A stretch of DNA of 23,362 bases from JAVBLQ01 sp031553435 (GTDB taxonomy: Bacteria > Bacteroidota > Bacteroidia > Bacteroidales > Azobacteroidaceae): assembly GCA_031553435.1 (NCBI GenBank), contig JAVBLQ010000105.1:1-23362 (forward strand), read 5' to 3'. Below are positions 1-7,900 of the stretch, piece after piece. Position 1 is the first letter of the stretch; every line of letters starts with the position of its first letter. The notes beneath the pieces are model-generated. The model was not told where the DNA came from. It saw nothing but the letters and a program-made list of their open reading frames with translations, and did not search any database. The translations under genes and the position numbers were made by a program.

Positions 1-186
1 TGCCCTTTTTTGTTCTTTTTTGCTGTTTTGTGTCTTTGCTTTTGGTCAAATAGCCCGCTATTCTCCCAAAATCAAATCCTCAAATCAACGAAAAAATAAC
101 TAAAAAAGGTCTTATGAAAAATTTTTAAACAGTTTCTAAAAATTCAAATAGTTTTTAAGCTCAAATCATCAATTATATATAAAAAT

Positions 187-933
187 ATGAAAAAAGTAGT
201 ATTACTCCGTCATGGAGAAAGCGTTTGGAATAAAGAAAACCGTTTCACAGGATGGACTGATGTCGATTTATCGGAACTCGGTGTAGAAGAAGCCAAACAA
301 GCCGGTAAAACATTAAAAGAAAATGGCTTTTGTTTTGAAAAAGCTTATACTTCTTATTTAAAACGTGCTGTAAAAACATTGAATCAGGTATTGGATACAA
401 TGGATCTGGATTGGATTCCGGTTGAAAAATCCTGGAGATTGAATGAAAAACATTACGGTATGTTGCAAGGACTTAACAAAGCTGAAACAGCAGCAAAATA
501 TGGCGACGAACAAGTGCTTGTCTGGCGCAGAAGCTATGATATTGCTCCCGATGCTTTGACTCAGGATGATCCCAGAAGCCCGCGTAAAGACATTCGTTAC
601 AATGAATTGAAAGACAACGAAGTTCCTTATACCGAATCACTTAAAGATACTGTAGACAGAATTGTTCCCTACTGGCAGGATGTGATCTTCAAATCATTGA
701 AAGATTATGATCAAATCGTTGTTGCTGCTCATGGTAACAGTTTGCGTGGCATCATCAAATATTTGAAGAATATTTCCAATGAAGATATCATCAAATTGAA
801 CCTGCCTACAGCAGTTCCTTATGTTTTCGAATTTGATGATAATATGAACCTTGTAAAAGACTATTTCCTTGGCGATCAGGATGAGATTGCAAAGAAAATG
901 GCGGCAGTGGCTAATCAGGGAAAGAAAGCATAA
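187..933 (+). CDS. gpmA: 2,3-bisphosphoglycerate-dependent phosphoglycerate mutase
   Basis: Cytoplasmic glycolytic and gluconeogenic enzyme that interconverts 3-phosphoglycerate and 2-phosphoglycerate through a phosphohistidine. The 248 residues match the usual dPGM length. The N-terminal LLRHGES motif places the phosphorylated histidine at His9. ENRFTGWTDVDLSELG is the classic dPGM loop after it. RLNEKHYG places the acid/base glutamate at Glu87, and AAHGNSLRG places the second active-site histidine at His182. The start is the first ATG of the frame and follows an A/T-rich leader with no Shine-Dalgarno, as is usual in Bacteroidota. No clear promoter box was found in the preceding 186 bases. 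The gene is followed by a hairpin-rich spacer rather than a tightly coupled gene. Identification is secure. Confidence 0.97.
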   Translation: MKKVVLLRHGESVWNKENRFTGWTDVDLSELGVEEAKQAGKTLKENGFCFEKAYTSYLKRAVKTLNQVLDTMDLDWIPVEKSWRLNEKHYGMLQGLNKAETAAKYGDEQVLVWRRSYDIAPDALTQDDPRSPRKDIRYNELKDNEVPYTESLKDTVDRIVPYWQDVIFKSLKDYDQIVVAAHGNSLRGIIKYLKNISNEDIIKLNLPTAVPYVFEFDDNMNLVKDYFLGDQDEIAKKMAAVANQGKKA

Positions 934-939
934 TTTATT

Positions 940-1028
940 GTGAGGTTCGCTTCGCTCACATGTGAATGATGAATAGTGAATTACTTCATTCACAGAGAAC
1001 AAAGCGAACTTCACTATTCACCATTCAC
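940..1028. repeat. Two overlapping inverted repeats in the gpmA-SUI1 spacer
   Basis: The spacer holds two imperfect inverted repeats. Arms at 940-952 and 1002-1014 match at 12 of 13 positions. Arms at 962-980 and 1010-1028 match at 18 of 19 positions and are built from the iterated word GTGAATRRTGAATAGTGAA. The order is A1-A2-A1'-A2', and the right arms overlap at 1010-1014, so in RNA the two stems would exclude each other. It could act as a terminator for gpmA, as an mRNA-stabilising structure, or be a neutral repeat. No U-tract follows it. Confidence 0.6.
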
Positions 1029-1036
1029 ATTATTTC

Positions 1037-1381
1037 ATGGCAAAAAACGATTGGAAAGACCGTCTAAACATTGTTTATTCCACTAATCCCGATTTTAGTT
1101 ATGATAAGGGAGATGAGGAAGAACCGGAAACATTACCTAAAGAAAAACAACTTCTCAGAATTTCTCTGGACAAACGGCGCAGAGCAGGTAAATCAGTTAC
1201 CCTGATCACCGGATTTGTTGGTAAAAGTGAAGATTTACAGGAATTGGGTAAATATATCAAAGTCAAATGTGGTGTAGGAGGTAGTGCAAAAGACGGCGAG
1301 ATCATTGTTCAAGGCGACTTCAGGAACAAAGTTCTGGAACTTTTACAACAGGCGGGATACTCCAAATCCAGAATCATTTGA
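1037..1381 (+). CDS. eIF1/SUI1-family translation factor (YciH-like)
   Basis: A 114-residue protein of the SUI1/eIF1 family, whose eukaryotic members monitor start-codon choice on the small ribosomal subunit. Bacterial YciH-type homologues are thought to act on translation initiation, but their role is poorly defined. The conserved domain occupies about residues 40-114 and shows the family signature: a basic stretch (SLDKRRRAGKSVTLITGF), then CGVGGSAKDGEIIVQGDFR, then LLQQAGYSKSRII at the C-terminus. The first 40 residues are acidic and variable. The start ATG at 1037 is the first of the frame and follows the hairpin spacer. The stop is followed by 77 bases that carry a promoter for psd, so this gene is probably not co-transcribed with psd from its own promoter alone. 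Confidence 0.92.
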   Translation: MAKNDWKDRLNIVYSTNPDFSYDKGDEEEPETLPKEKQLLRISLDKRRRAGKSVTLITGFVGKSEDLQELGKYIKVKCGVGGSAKDGEIIVQGDFRNKVLELLQQAGYSKSRII

Positions 1382-1389
1382 ATTATTTT

Positions 1390-1420
1390 TTTGTAATTAA
1401 AATTTTAAAACATATTTTTG
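1390..1420 (+). promoter_or_regulatory. Bacteroidetes-type promoter for psd-pssA
   Basis: TTTG at 1390-1393 and TATTTTTG at 1413-1420 are separated by 19 bases. This fits the Bacteroidetes primary sigma-factor consensus (-33 TTTG / -7 TAnnTTTG). Transcription would start a few bases after 1420, leaving a leader of roughly 30 nt before the psd ATG at 1459. It is the best-formed promoter seen in the window. Confidence 0.65.
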
Positions 1421-1458
1421 TATCCCAGAATATCATGTAAAGATATAACTATCGCAAA

Positions 1459-2124
1459 ATGACAATCCATAAAGAAGGGAAAAATATACTCCTGTCACTA
1501 CTCATTACGCTTTTGTTAATCAATTCAGGTGTCTATTATTTCGTAGGGAGAGGTTTTATATTCCATGTCGTTTCCGTAATATCACTTTTATTTTTTCTTC
1601 TTGTGTTGAATTTCTTCAGAAATCCGAAACGAATATTTGAAGGAGACAGGGAGGGAACTATACTGGCTTCTGCAGACGGAACAATTGTTGCCATCGAAGA
1701 AGTTGTTGAAAATGAATATTTCAAAGACGCAAGGATGCAGGTTTCTATTTTTATGACAGTGTTCAATGTTCATGCCAATTGGTATCCGGCCGAGGGTAAG
1801 ATCATACATTCATCTCATCAATCAGGGAGATTTATGGCAGCTTATCTCCCCAAATCCAGTACTGAAAATGAACGTTCGACGGTTGTAATTGAAACAAAGA
1901 ACGGAGAAAAAATATTGGTCCGTCAGATTGCAGGAGCTATGGCCAGAAGAATCGTGACTTATGCCAAGGAAGGCGGGGATTGTTCTTTTGATGAACAAAT
2001 GGGCTTTATCAAATTTGGTTCCAGGGTTGATATTTATCTTCCTTTAGATGCAAAAATCCTGGTAGATCCGGATCAGAAAGTGACTGGAAATCTGACTCCG
2101 ATTGCAAAACTTTCAACAAATTGA
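1459..2124 (+). CDS. psd: Phosphatidylserine decarboxylase proenzyme, short type
   Basis: Decarboxylates phosphatidylserine to phosphatidylethanolamine at the inner membrane with a pyruvoyl cofactor made by self-cleavage. At 221 residues it is the short form common in Bacteroidota. Two hydrophobic segments at about residues 9-30 and 33-52 anchor the N-terminus. Conserved stretches follow: NFFRNPKR near 51-58, FNVHANWYPAEGKI near 102-115, and the cleavage motif IKFGSRVDIYLP near 184-195. Ser188 of Gly187-Ser188 would become the pyruvoyl group of the small alpha chain. pssA starts 9 nt after the stop, so the two genes form a classic pair in which PssA supplies the substrate. Confidence 0.96.
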   Translation: MTIHKEGKNILLSLLITLLLINSGVYYFVGRGFIFHVVSVISLLFFLLVLNFFRNPKRIFEGDREGTILASADGTIVAIEEVVENEYFKDARMQVSIFMTVFNVHANWYPAEGKIIHSSHQSGRFMAAYLPKSSTENERSTVVIETKNGEKILVRQIAGAMARRIVTYAKEGGDCSFDEQMGFIKFGSRVDIYLPLDAKILVDPDQKVTGNLTPIAKLSTN

Positions 2125-2133
2125 CAAATACTT

Positions 2134-2832
2134 ATGGCAATAAAAAAACATATTCCCAACGCAATCACTTGTCTCAATCTATTTTCAGGATGCGTTGCCT
2201 GCATCATGGCATTTGAAGGTTTGTATGTTTGGGCGTTTGTTTGGATAATGATTGCAGCTGTATTCGATTTCCTGGATGGTTTCGCCGCCAGATTGTTAAA
2301 TGCATATTCTGCAATCGGAAAAGAGCTGGATTCATTGGCTGATGTGATCAGTTTTGGTTTGGCTCCCGGAATGATGATTTTTTTCTTTTTAAGATCAATT
2401 ACTTTCGATTATCCTTCAGGAGGTTATATTCCTTATTTTGCATTTTTGATTCCGGTTTTTTCAGCTTTAAGACTGGCAAAATTCAATATTGATACCCGGC
2501 AAACAGAATCATTTCTGGGTTTACCGGTTCCGGCCAATGCCATATTCTGGGCATCCATGGTTGCAGGGACTTTTGAATATACTTCCGGATACAGGTTGAT
2601 TTATATAACTGTTTTGTTGATTCTTGTAGTTATCTTTTCTTTATTATTGGTTTCGGAAATCCCAATGTTCTCCTTAAAGGTGAAAAATCTTTCCTGGAAA
2701 GATAATAAATATCAATACATCCTGATTTTATCCATTCTTGTGGCTGTTTTCTTTTTGAAAATTGCAGGGTTTGGGGTTGGGATCCTTATCTATATTTTCA
2801 TTTCATTTTATAAAAAGATAGCTGCCCGGTAA
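2134..2832 (+). CDS. pssA: CDP-diacylglycerol--serine O-phosphatidyltransferase
   Basis: Makes phosphatidylserine from CDP-diacylglycerol and serine, feeding the Psd encoded just upstream. The 232-residue protein is polytopic, with about seven to eight hydrophobic helices. It carries the complete CDP-alcohol phosphotransferase motif D-x2-D-G-x2-A-R-x8-G-x3-D-x3-D: Asp45, Asp48, Gly49, Ala52, Arg53, Gly62, Asp66 and Asp70. The aspartates bind metal and the last one acts as the base in this family. The spacing of 9 nt after psd implies one transcript. The gene converges on the next one (minus strand), with a terminator hairpin between them. Confidence 0.96.
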   Translation: MAIKKHIPNAITCLNLFSGCVACIMAFEGLYVWAFVWIMIAAVFDFLDGFAARLLNAYSAIGKELDSLADVISFGLAPGMMIFFFLRSITFDYPSGGYIPYFAFLIPVFSALRLAKFNIDTRQTESFLGLPVPANAIFWASMVAGTFEYTSGYRLIYITVLLILVVIFSLLLVSEIPMFSLKVKNLSWKDNKYQYILILSILVAVFFLKIAGFGVGILIYIFISFYKKIAAR

Positions 2833-2840
2833 AAAATATC

Positions 2841-2873
2841 AATAAAAAGAGGCTGCTTTTTTGAAACAGCCTC
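2841..2873 (-). terminator. Rho-independent terminator of the minus-strand cassette
   Basis: Arms GAGGCTG (2849-2855) and CAGCCTC (2867-2873) form a 7-bp G/C-rich stem with an 11-nt loop. Read on the minus strand, the stem is followed by TTTTTATT, the expected U-tract. This places it as the terminator of the gene ending at 2896. On the plus strand no T-tract follows, so it would be a weak terminator for pssA. Confidence 0.8.
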
Positions 2874-2895
2874 AGTAAAGATGTTTTGCTCTAAA

Positions 2896-3978
2896 TTATG
2901 CTTTCCTTACCATTGACATGAAAACGGTTTTTACAGTTGGATTGCTTTGCGTTTCCATTGCCCACCATTTCAGTTCATACCACCTCCATTCATTAGGGCC
3001 GATTTGTATCTGTAAGTTGGCAGTTTCTACTTCGGCAGAAGTAGTTGACCAGTTCGAAATATCTTTATAAACAACATTAACAAAATCACCCGGATTCAAG
3101 GTTAGATTCAATTCGATTTTATCTTTTTCACTAACCATAGAAGCAGGAGTATGGTAGCTTATAATTATAGGATCTGAACTTACATTATATATTCTGGGCG
3201 AGTAAGTATTGTTATTAACCCATACTAAATCCATCATTAGACCATCAATTGTCGGAATCTTCCCGGGATATAAAGATGAAAGAAGTGTTCCCGTAGGGCT
3301 ATCAGGCATTGTACACATATGGTTTTGCGATTCACCGACAAACATATCTCCACTTACTGTGACTGTACAGGTTTTGCCTAGAAAATTTAAGGCAAATGCT
3401 GCATCTATGGGGGATGAAGCACTGGGAATTCCTCTAAGTGTGAAAATAAGTTCTCCATCTCCATCTGCCAGAGTTCCGCCCTGAAGTGTAGCAGTCAGTC
3501 CTGTATTTCCTGTAGATTGTATGGACATTCCTCCCGGATACATTCCTCCGTTACCTCCTGTATAAGGCACCCTCAAAATTCCATTGTAAGCGATGCCTGC
3601 AGCCAATATGATCGGGCTTATACTTGCATCTTCACATTTCAAAGCGTCAATGCTAGGGGTGATACCCGTTCCGGATTCAAATTTGTACCATTCTGTTCCG
3701 TTCCAGAAATAACAGCCCGGAGTATTGAATCCAGGTTCTGTTCCTAAATTATATACCATCAATCCGACTGCCGGATTTGGAATGGTTGTAGCATCTGTGT
3801 GTGAAGTTAATGCTACACGTGGCAATAATAATCCCTTGTTTCCTCCACTTTGCAGATCTAATACGGCTGAGTTATCCGGATCTACTCCCGAGCCGATGGT
3901 TACCTGGGCATTTACACTGGGAGAAAACATGTACGTTGCTGCTGCAATGAACAAGCATAAAAAGATATTTTTTTTCAT
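2896..3978 (-). CDS. Secreted protein of unknown function with a KGLLLPRV-type N-terminal module
   Basis: Function not recognised. A Sec signal peptide (MKKN, hydrophobic core, SVNA) is cut near residue 24. Residues about 25-100 form a module found at the start of many secreted Bacteroidota proteins: VTIGSG, SAVLDL, KGLLLPRVALTS, NPAVGLMVYN, and then CYFWNGTEWYKF. The central part (about 120-215) is glycine/threonine rich with a beta-sandwich look. The last 140 residues are rich in Trp and Asn. There is no T9SS sorting domain and no C-terminal transmembrane segment, so its final location is unclear: periplasm, surface, or bound to its operon partners. It is the third gene of the cassette, 27 nt after the 108-aa gene, and is followed by the terminator. 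A role as a surface or matrix component fits the context but is inferred. Confidence 0.8.
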   Translation of the reverse strand: MKKNIFLCLFIAAATYMFSPSVNAQVTIGSGVDPDNSAVLDLQSGGNKGLLLPRVALTSHTDATTIPNPAVGLMVYNLGTEPGFNTPGCYFWNGTEWYKFESGTGITPSIDALKCEDASISPIILAAGIAYNGILRVPYTGGNGGMYPGGMSIQSTGNTGLTATLQGGTLADGDGELIFTLRGIPSASSPIDAAFALNFLGKTCTVTVSGDMFVGESQNHMCTMPDSPTGTLLSSLYPGKIPTIDGLMMDLVWVNNNTYSPRIYNVSSDPIIISYHTPASMVSEKDKIELNLTLNPGDFVNVVYKDISNWSTTSAEVETANLQIQIGPNEWRWYELKWWAMETQSNPTVKTVFMSMVRKA

Positions 3979-4005
3979 AATGATATATTATTTAGTCAGT
4001 ATTTT

Positions 4006-4332
4006 TTATTTTTTGATTTTTTTGAGTTTTAGCTTTCCATATTGGTATGCTATCCCCAATAACAAAAGCATCAATACAGGAGCGGGACCGACCGGAAAAT
4101 CTGTCTCCGAACCGGGAGGGTTTTCAGTTCCGCCGTCATCAGGAAGGCGGCCGCTATTGAGCCAGGTGTCATTATATTCTTCGAATGATGATTTGAATGG
4201 ACTATCATTTTCATACTCATTCTCTTGTGCATGTATTCCAACAGACAATAATAACAAACATGCGATCAATCCAATTTTCACCGGTATAATGACTTTCTGC
4301 AATTTGTGAAACATAATCTGTAACTTTTTCAT
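4006..4332 (-). CDS. Small secreted protein with tripartite exosortase-type C-terminus
   Basis: This 108-residue protein has two targeting signals and little between them. The N-terminus has a signal peptide with a long basic region and a hydrophobic core at about 19-34, cut near IHAQ. The middle (36-78) is acidic and rich in Asn, Gly and Pro. The C-terminus has the three-part layout of exosortase/sortase substrates: a short motif PVGPAP (80-85), a hydrophobic stretch LMLLLLGIAYQY (87-98), and a basic tail KLKLKKIKK. The architecture resembles PEP-CTERM and related Bacteroidota sorting tails, but the motif is not PEP. The start codon overlaps the stop of the upstream T9SS gene (ATGA, 4329-4332), which implies coupled translation and supports this start over Met7. 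An exosortase gene lies at 11103. A plain membrane anchor is the main alternative. Confidence 0.8.
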   Translation of the reverse strand: MKKLQIMFHKLQKVIIPVKIGLIACLLLLSVGIHAQENEYENDSPFKSSFEEYNDTWLNSGRLPDDGGTENPPGSETDFPVGPAPVLMLLLLGIAYQYGKLKLKKIKK

Positions 4333-6335
4333 CTTACATTATTGAATTTAATTGTTACACTTCGTTTACCATTCACTTTTGCCAGATAAACGCCTTCTGT
4401 CAAGTTTACCTGTATATTCATTTCAGGTGTTTGTTTGACCACATCACTGATCAATTTTCGTCCCTGCATATCAAATATTTCGATTGTTGAATTCTGGTCT
4501 TGTTCCTGAAGATTATTTATTGTCAGGTTATTGCCGGCATAATACAAGTAGAGTTTGGAATTGACTGCATCATCAATATTTGTGACAACACCCGGACTGC
4601 GGAAGTGTACCACAAAACGGTCTATATCGTCGTCAGGTTCTGCTTCGAATGTATATTGACCATTACTGTCATGCAGATCGGTGATCACATCCCATTTGGT
4701 ATCTTCCAGCCAGAGACCTTCGGTTGTCAGACTTTCCAGTCGTGATGCCTGCATGTTATATATAGACTTGCTTATTCCAGGGTAAAAAGCCATCGGAACT
4801 TTTTCCGTTCCTTCAGGTACGGCATTACTAGCCAGTTTGGTATTCCCTACAGGAAAATAGATTTGAGATAATTCACCACGCAGATAGGCTTTTTCCATAT
4901 CAAGCTCATCTATATCTAATGAGGCATTTGCGCGCAACCCAATGGCAGCTAAATCATATGCGCGAGGATTTGCTTCCGGAGAGACCTTGAACAAAACTTC
5001 ATTCTGATAAGCGTTTGATGAACGGAGAAAGTTATGCCCCAATGTGCCGTGGGTAAGCATACTTCTGTCGATAGTAAATGTTTTGTCGGATCCACTTTCA
5101 TTGATCCACAACATGAATACGCTCATGCTGGGAATCTCATCGCCCAGGTCCATTAACTGGACAGGTTCTTGCAGCGCTTCTCCTGCAAGGCTATAAGGTA
5201 TATATCCGGAATTTTGTTGATAGACGTAAATAACCGGTTCGTAATTGATTTCCTCCGCATCTAATGCATCTACTAATGCACCCAGTTTTAAGGGGGCTGT
5301 GTAACTATTACCAATTACCCAGGTAGGTATACTACTTGTTGTAGCGCTACGGATAATGGATCCGGTAAATAGCTGATCTTCTTTATCCAACCCGGATATT
5401 ACCGAAGGTTTTCCATCAAATACAAATGTTCCGATTCTGTAATCGTCCGGATTTTGACTAACCTGAGGCAATAATTTACTTATCAGGCTTGCATAATCAT
5501 AATCTTCAGGTTGTAATTCGATCAGATATCCTTGTCCGGGGATAAACTGATCATTATAGCCCCTTAAATATTGATCTATACTAATGATATTTGATCCCGG
5601 CGATTGTGGTTTGTTACCATAAGGATAAGCTACATTATTATCATTCCCTTCCAACATTTTACGGATATAGTTTCCTGCAAAATATCCGTTTGACAGATTA
5701 GTAAAAGGTGAAGCAAAACCGAACAGCGGAGAACTGTTGGTGCCTACTCCACGATATTCCGCCACATGCTGCTCAACTATGGCTGCACCTGCCTGTGCCG
5801 TGCCGAATAAACGAAGCGATGCATTGATTACTTTATCTCCAACAACATTCGAAGCCAGGTATAACTGACCCGTACCGGAGCGGCTCAGGTTTATTGCATC
5901 TATACCTAGTGTAGGAGGAACAATTACTTTACCTTCGGTCGCTATTTCTATAGAAGGAAAAGCGATGTAATTCAATCCCCGGTCGAATGTTGCCAACGTA
6001 CCTGAAGTGGTGATGTAACGATCACTGGCATCACCTGTTGGAGATACAAATTTTATTTTACCTGTACTTAACGGATATCCATCAGCATCAACAACAAAGG
6101 CATGATGACCATTGTCGGAATCCTGATAGAAATTACCACCCAGAACAGTAGTCCCCTTTTGTACTATGGCCGATTGTTTGGATGCCTTTATGGCATCTGG
6201 CACATACATAGTAGTGCCTCCGTTATTGCCTACACACATTGCTCCTGTATTTACAAAGCGTACTGTATTCTGCGCAGATGTCAATAAAGAGAAAAGTAAT
6301 AGTGTGGCAAGTGTGAGAGTTTTCTTTTTTTCCAT
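4329..6335 (-). CDS. Large T9SS cargo protein with type A C-terminal sorting domain
   Basis: A 668-residue exported protein. The signal peptide ends near residue 22 (LLTSAQ). The body shows no enzyme motif that I can recognise; it looks beta-rich, with many Gly, Asn and Ser residues. The last 80 or so residues form a T9SS type A sorting domain: after a linker come IEIFDMQGRKL, a short strand, NLTEGVYLAKVNGKRSVTIKF and the end. Such domains direct transfer through the outer membrane by the type IX machinery, followed by removal of the domain and attachment to the surface or release. It is the first gene of a three-gene cassette and overlaps the next gene by 4 nt. A promoter-like box lies about 50 nt upstream. 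Possible roles include surface matrix or adhesin, but nothing in the sequence decides this. Confidence 0.88.
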   Translation of the reverse strand: MEKKKTLTLATLLLFSLLTSAQNTVRFVNTGAMCVGNNGGTTMYVPDAIKASKQSAIVQKGTTVLGGNFYQDSDNGHHAFVVDADGYPLSTGKIKFVSPTGDASDRYITTSGTLATFDRGLNYIAFPSIEIATEGKVIVPPTLGIDAINLSRSGTGQLYLASNVVGDKVINASLRLFGTAQAGAAIVEQHVAEYRGVGTNSSPLFGFASPFTNLSNGYFAGNYIRKMLEGNDNNVAYPYGNKPQSPGSNIISIDQYLRGYNDQFIPGQGYLIELQPEDYDYASLISKLLPQVSQNPDDYRIGTFVFDGKPSVISGLDKEDQLFTGSIIRSATTSSIPTWVIGNSYTAPLKLGALVDALDAEEINYEPVIYVYQQNSGYIPYSLAGEALQEPVQLMDLGDEIPSMSVFMLWINESGSDKTFTIDRSMLTHGTLGHNFLRSSNAYQNEVLFKVSPEANPRAYDLAAIGLRANASLDIDELDMEKAYLRGELSQIYFPVGNTKLASNAVPEGTEKVPMAFYPGISKSIYNMQASRLESLTTEGLWLEDTKWDVITDLHDSNGQYTFEAEPDDDIDRFVVHFRSPGVVTNIDDAVNSKLYLYYAGNNLTINNLQEQDQNSTIEIFDMQGRKLISDVVKQTPEMNIQVNLTEGVYLAKVNGKRSVTIKFNNVR

Positions 6336-6619
6336 GATAATAATTTGTTGTTGACAAGAAAGAATGATTGTGTGTTATATGAGCAAATGTACCCTGTGGA
6401 GGGTATATGTCGTTTAGCAGAACATAAAAACATGTAGACGTTTTGTAAAATCCGGTCTTTAGAAAGAGTTTTTTAACAAAAAATGGTTAAAATGAAGGCT
6501 TGCGTACGACAAAATGTTTTTCAATTTTCAATTCCGGGAGTAATGAGTGTAGTAGTAATGTTTATAAGTATAAATTAATTTTGATGATGTATTTAAGAAA
6601 TTAAGCTCTTTTATTTATG
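6336..6619. other. Spacer between the AraC gene and the T9SS cassette
   Basis: This 284-nt AT-rich gap should hold the end of the AraC transcript and the promoter of the cassette. The only recognisable element is a -7 box on the minus strand at 6384-6391. I see no strong terminator hairpin after the AraC gene, no tRNA and no coding frame of interest. Confidence 0.5.
6384..6391 (-). promoter_or_regulatory. Candidate -7 box for the T9SS cassette
   Basis: On the minus strand these bases read TACATTTG, matching TAnnTTTG. The position would give a leader of about 40 nt before the ATG at 6335. No matching -33 TTTG lies 19-21 nt upstream, so the promoter may need an activator. The neighbouring AraC-family protein is the obvious candidate, by inference. 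Confidence 0.4.
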
Positions 6620-7705
6620 TTAAGCTGATTCGGGTTGCTCCTGATGTTCCCTTCTCCATATTGTTGGTGCGTTCCCTGTTATTTTTGAAAATTGCCTGCT
6701 GAAAGTGCAGAGTTCTTTAAATCCGGTTTTTTCAGCTATATCGCTGAGAGATAAATTGGGAGACTCGACCATAAGGCGTTTGGCTTCTTCGATACGGAGC
6801 TCACCTATCCAGGTTTTGAAATTTTTGTTTTTATTGTTATTGATATATGCAGAAAGGTAAGAGCGGTTAGTCATAAATTTCACGGCAAGAATATCGAGTG
6901 ATATATTATTGATAATGAATCCTTTTTTTTCGACCCATGAAGCAATAAGCGGATCCAGGTCTTTGTGGTTATTATTTTCTTCTTTGGGAAGAGATTCAAA
7001 CACAGGAGATATATAATGGAATATGCTTATGTAACTTATGTATTTCATCGCATAATGTATATAAAAAATCGTGTAAAGAATTATGAAAATAATGTAAGCC
7101 CAGAGAGGAATAAAAAGAGCTGTGATAGCCATAACGGCAATGGTAAATGCCGAATAAAAGCTAACTTTTATCCAACCCAGCCATTTTTGTTTATCATCAG
7201 GGAAATAATTATCCATTCGCTTTGAATATTGGTTGTATTCGCGGGTAAAAAGGAAAAAGTAATAAGCCAATTGTCCGCAATAAAAAAATAGAAAAATATA
7301 ATTTATGTTGAAATTAAAAGGTTTAACAAAAAATAAACAAAATAATAATGCTCCGGATAGCATACAGATCGGAAGTAAATTGTAGATTATTCTGCGAATT
7401 GTTATGTAATGTATATTAATGAGAGTGATAAGTGAAAAAGTAAGCAGGAATGCCTGAAAAGAGACACTTACAAGTGTAATTCCCGGCAGGAAATGATTAT
7501 TTAAACCAATCTTTCCCAGCACTCTACACAATCCTGAGATTGAAAGAATCAAATATGCAAATGACAATAACCGGCGGGAAATATAATAATTTTTCAATTT
7601 AGGGTTTCGAGGTTTGATAAATGCGATCAAACTCATTGCCATAGCAAAAATGGCAACCGATGAGAGTAATATGGTAATAACAAGCGGATTGATGTGGTTA
7701 TTCAT
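6620..7705 (-). CDS. Membrane-embedded AraC-family transcriptional regulator
   Basis: A 361-residue regulator. The N-terminal two thirds (about 5-230) contain roughly seven hydrophobic helices. A C-terminal AraC/XylS DNA-binding domain follows at about 250-350. The domain's two helix-turn-helix units can be seen in ISLDILAVKFMTNRSYLSAY and LSLSDIAEKTGFKELCTFSR, the second with the family's G-F and FSRQF signature. Such membrane-tethered AraC proteins presumably sense an envelope or external signal and act on DNA from the membrane; the ligand is unknown. It lies 284 nt upstream of the T9SS cassette on the same strand, so control of that cassette is plausible but not shown. The upstream region carries an 11-bp inverted repeat and a 28-bp tandem repeat that could be its own control sites. 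Confidence 0.87.
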   Translation of the reverse strand: MNNHINPLVITILLSSVAIFAMAMSLIAFIKPRNPKLKNYYISRRLLSFAYLILSISGLCRVLGKIGLNNHFLPGITLVSVSFQAFLLTFSLITLINIHYITIRRIIYNLLPICMLSGALLFCLFFVKPFNFNINYIFLFFYCGQLAYYFFLFTREYNQYSKRMDNYFPDDKQKWLGWIKVSFYSAFTIAVMAITALFIPLWAYIIFIILYTIFYIHYAMKYISYISIFHYISPVFESLPKEENNNHKDLDPLIASWVEKKGFIINNISLDILAVKFMTNRSYLSAYINNNKNKNFKTWIGELRIEEAKRLMVESPNLSLSDIAEKTGFKELCTFSRQFSKITGNAPTIWRREHQEQPESA

Positions 7706-7742
7706 AATTTTCTATATTTTAATGATATATTTACGAATAAAC

Positions 7743-7786
7743 ATGTTTTCGCAGGGTTATTTAATAAAAAACTGATGCGAAAACAT
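7743..7786. repeat. 11-bp perfect inverted repeat upstream of the AraC gene
   Basis: ATGTTTTCGCA at 7743-7753 and TGCGAAAACAT at 7776-7786 are perfect complements around a 22-nt spacer, beginning 38 bp upstream of the AraC-family start codon. It could be an operator for autoregulation or a hairpin in the 5' leader. No U-tract follows it on the minus strand. Confidence 0.6.
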
Positions 7787-7900
7787 TGATCTGAATATCT
7801 GCTTGGTATGGGCTAAGACAAGAAAAAATTACATAATAATAATGAATAAACGTGAATATAAAAAATTTAATACGTAATTTAACATTTGTAAAGAAGTAAG

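Noticed and set aside
1..49. Minus-strand frame with a TTG start at 47-49 coding a Lys/Thr/Gln-rich peptide that would run off the left edge.
   Set aside because: Only 16 codons are visible, the start would be a rare TTG, an in-frame TGA lies upstream and no promoter box is seen. The composition does resemble small Lys-rich Bacteroidota proteins, so it cannot be fully excluded.
3725..4309. Open frame of 194 codons on the plus strand opposite the small-protein and 360-aa genes.
   Set aside because: It spans the end of one real minus-strand gene and the start of another, has no matching signals and is low-complexity in translation.
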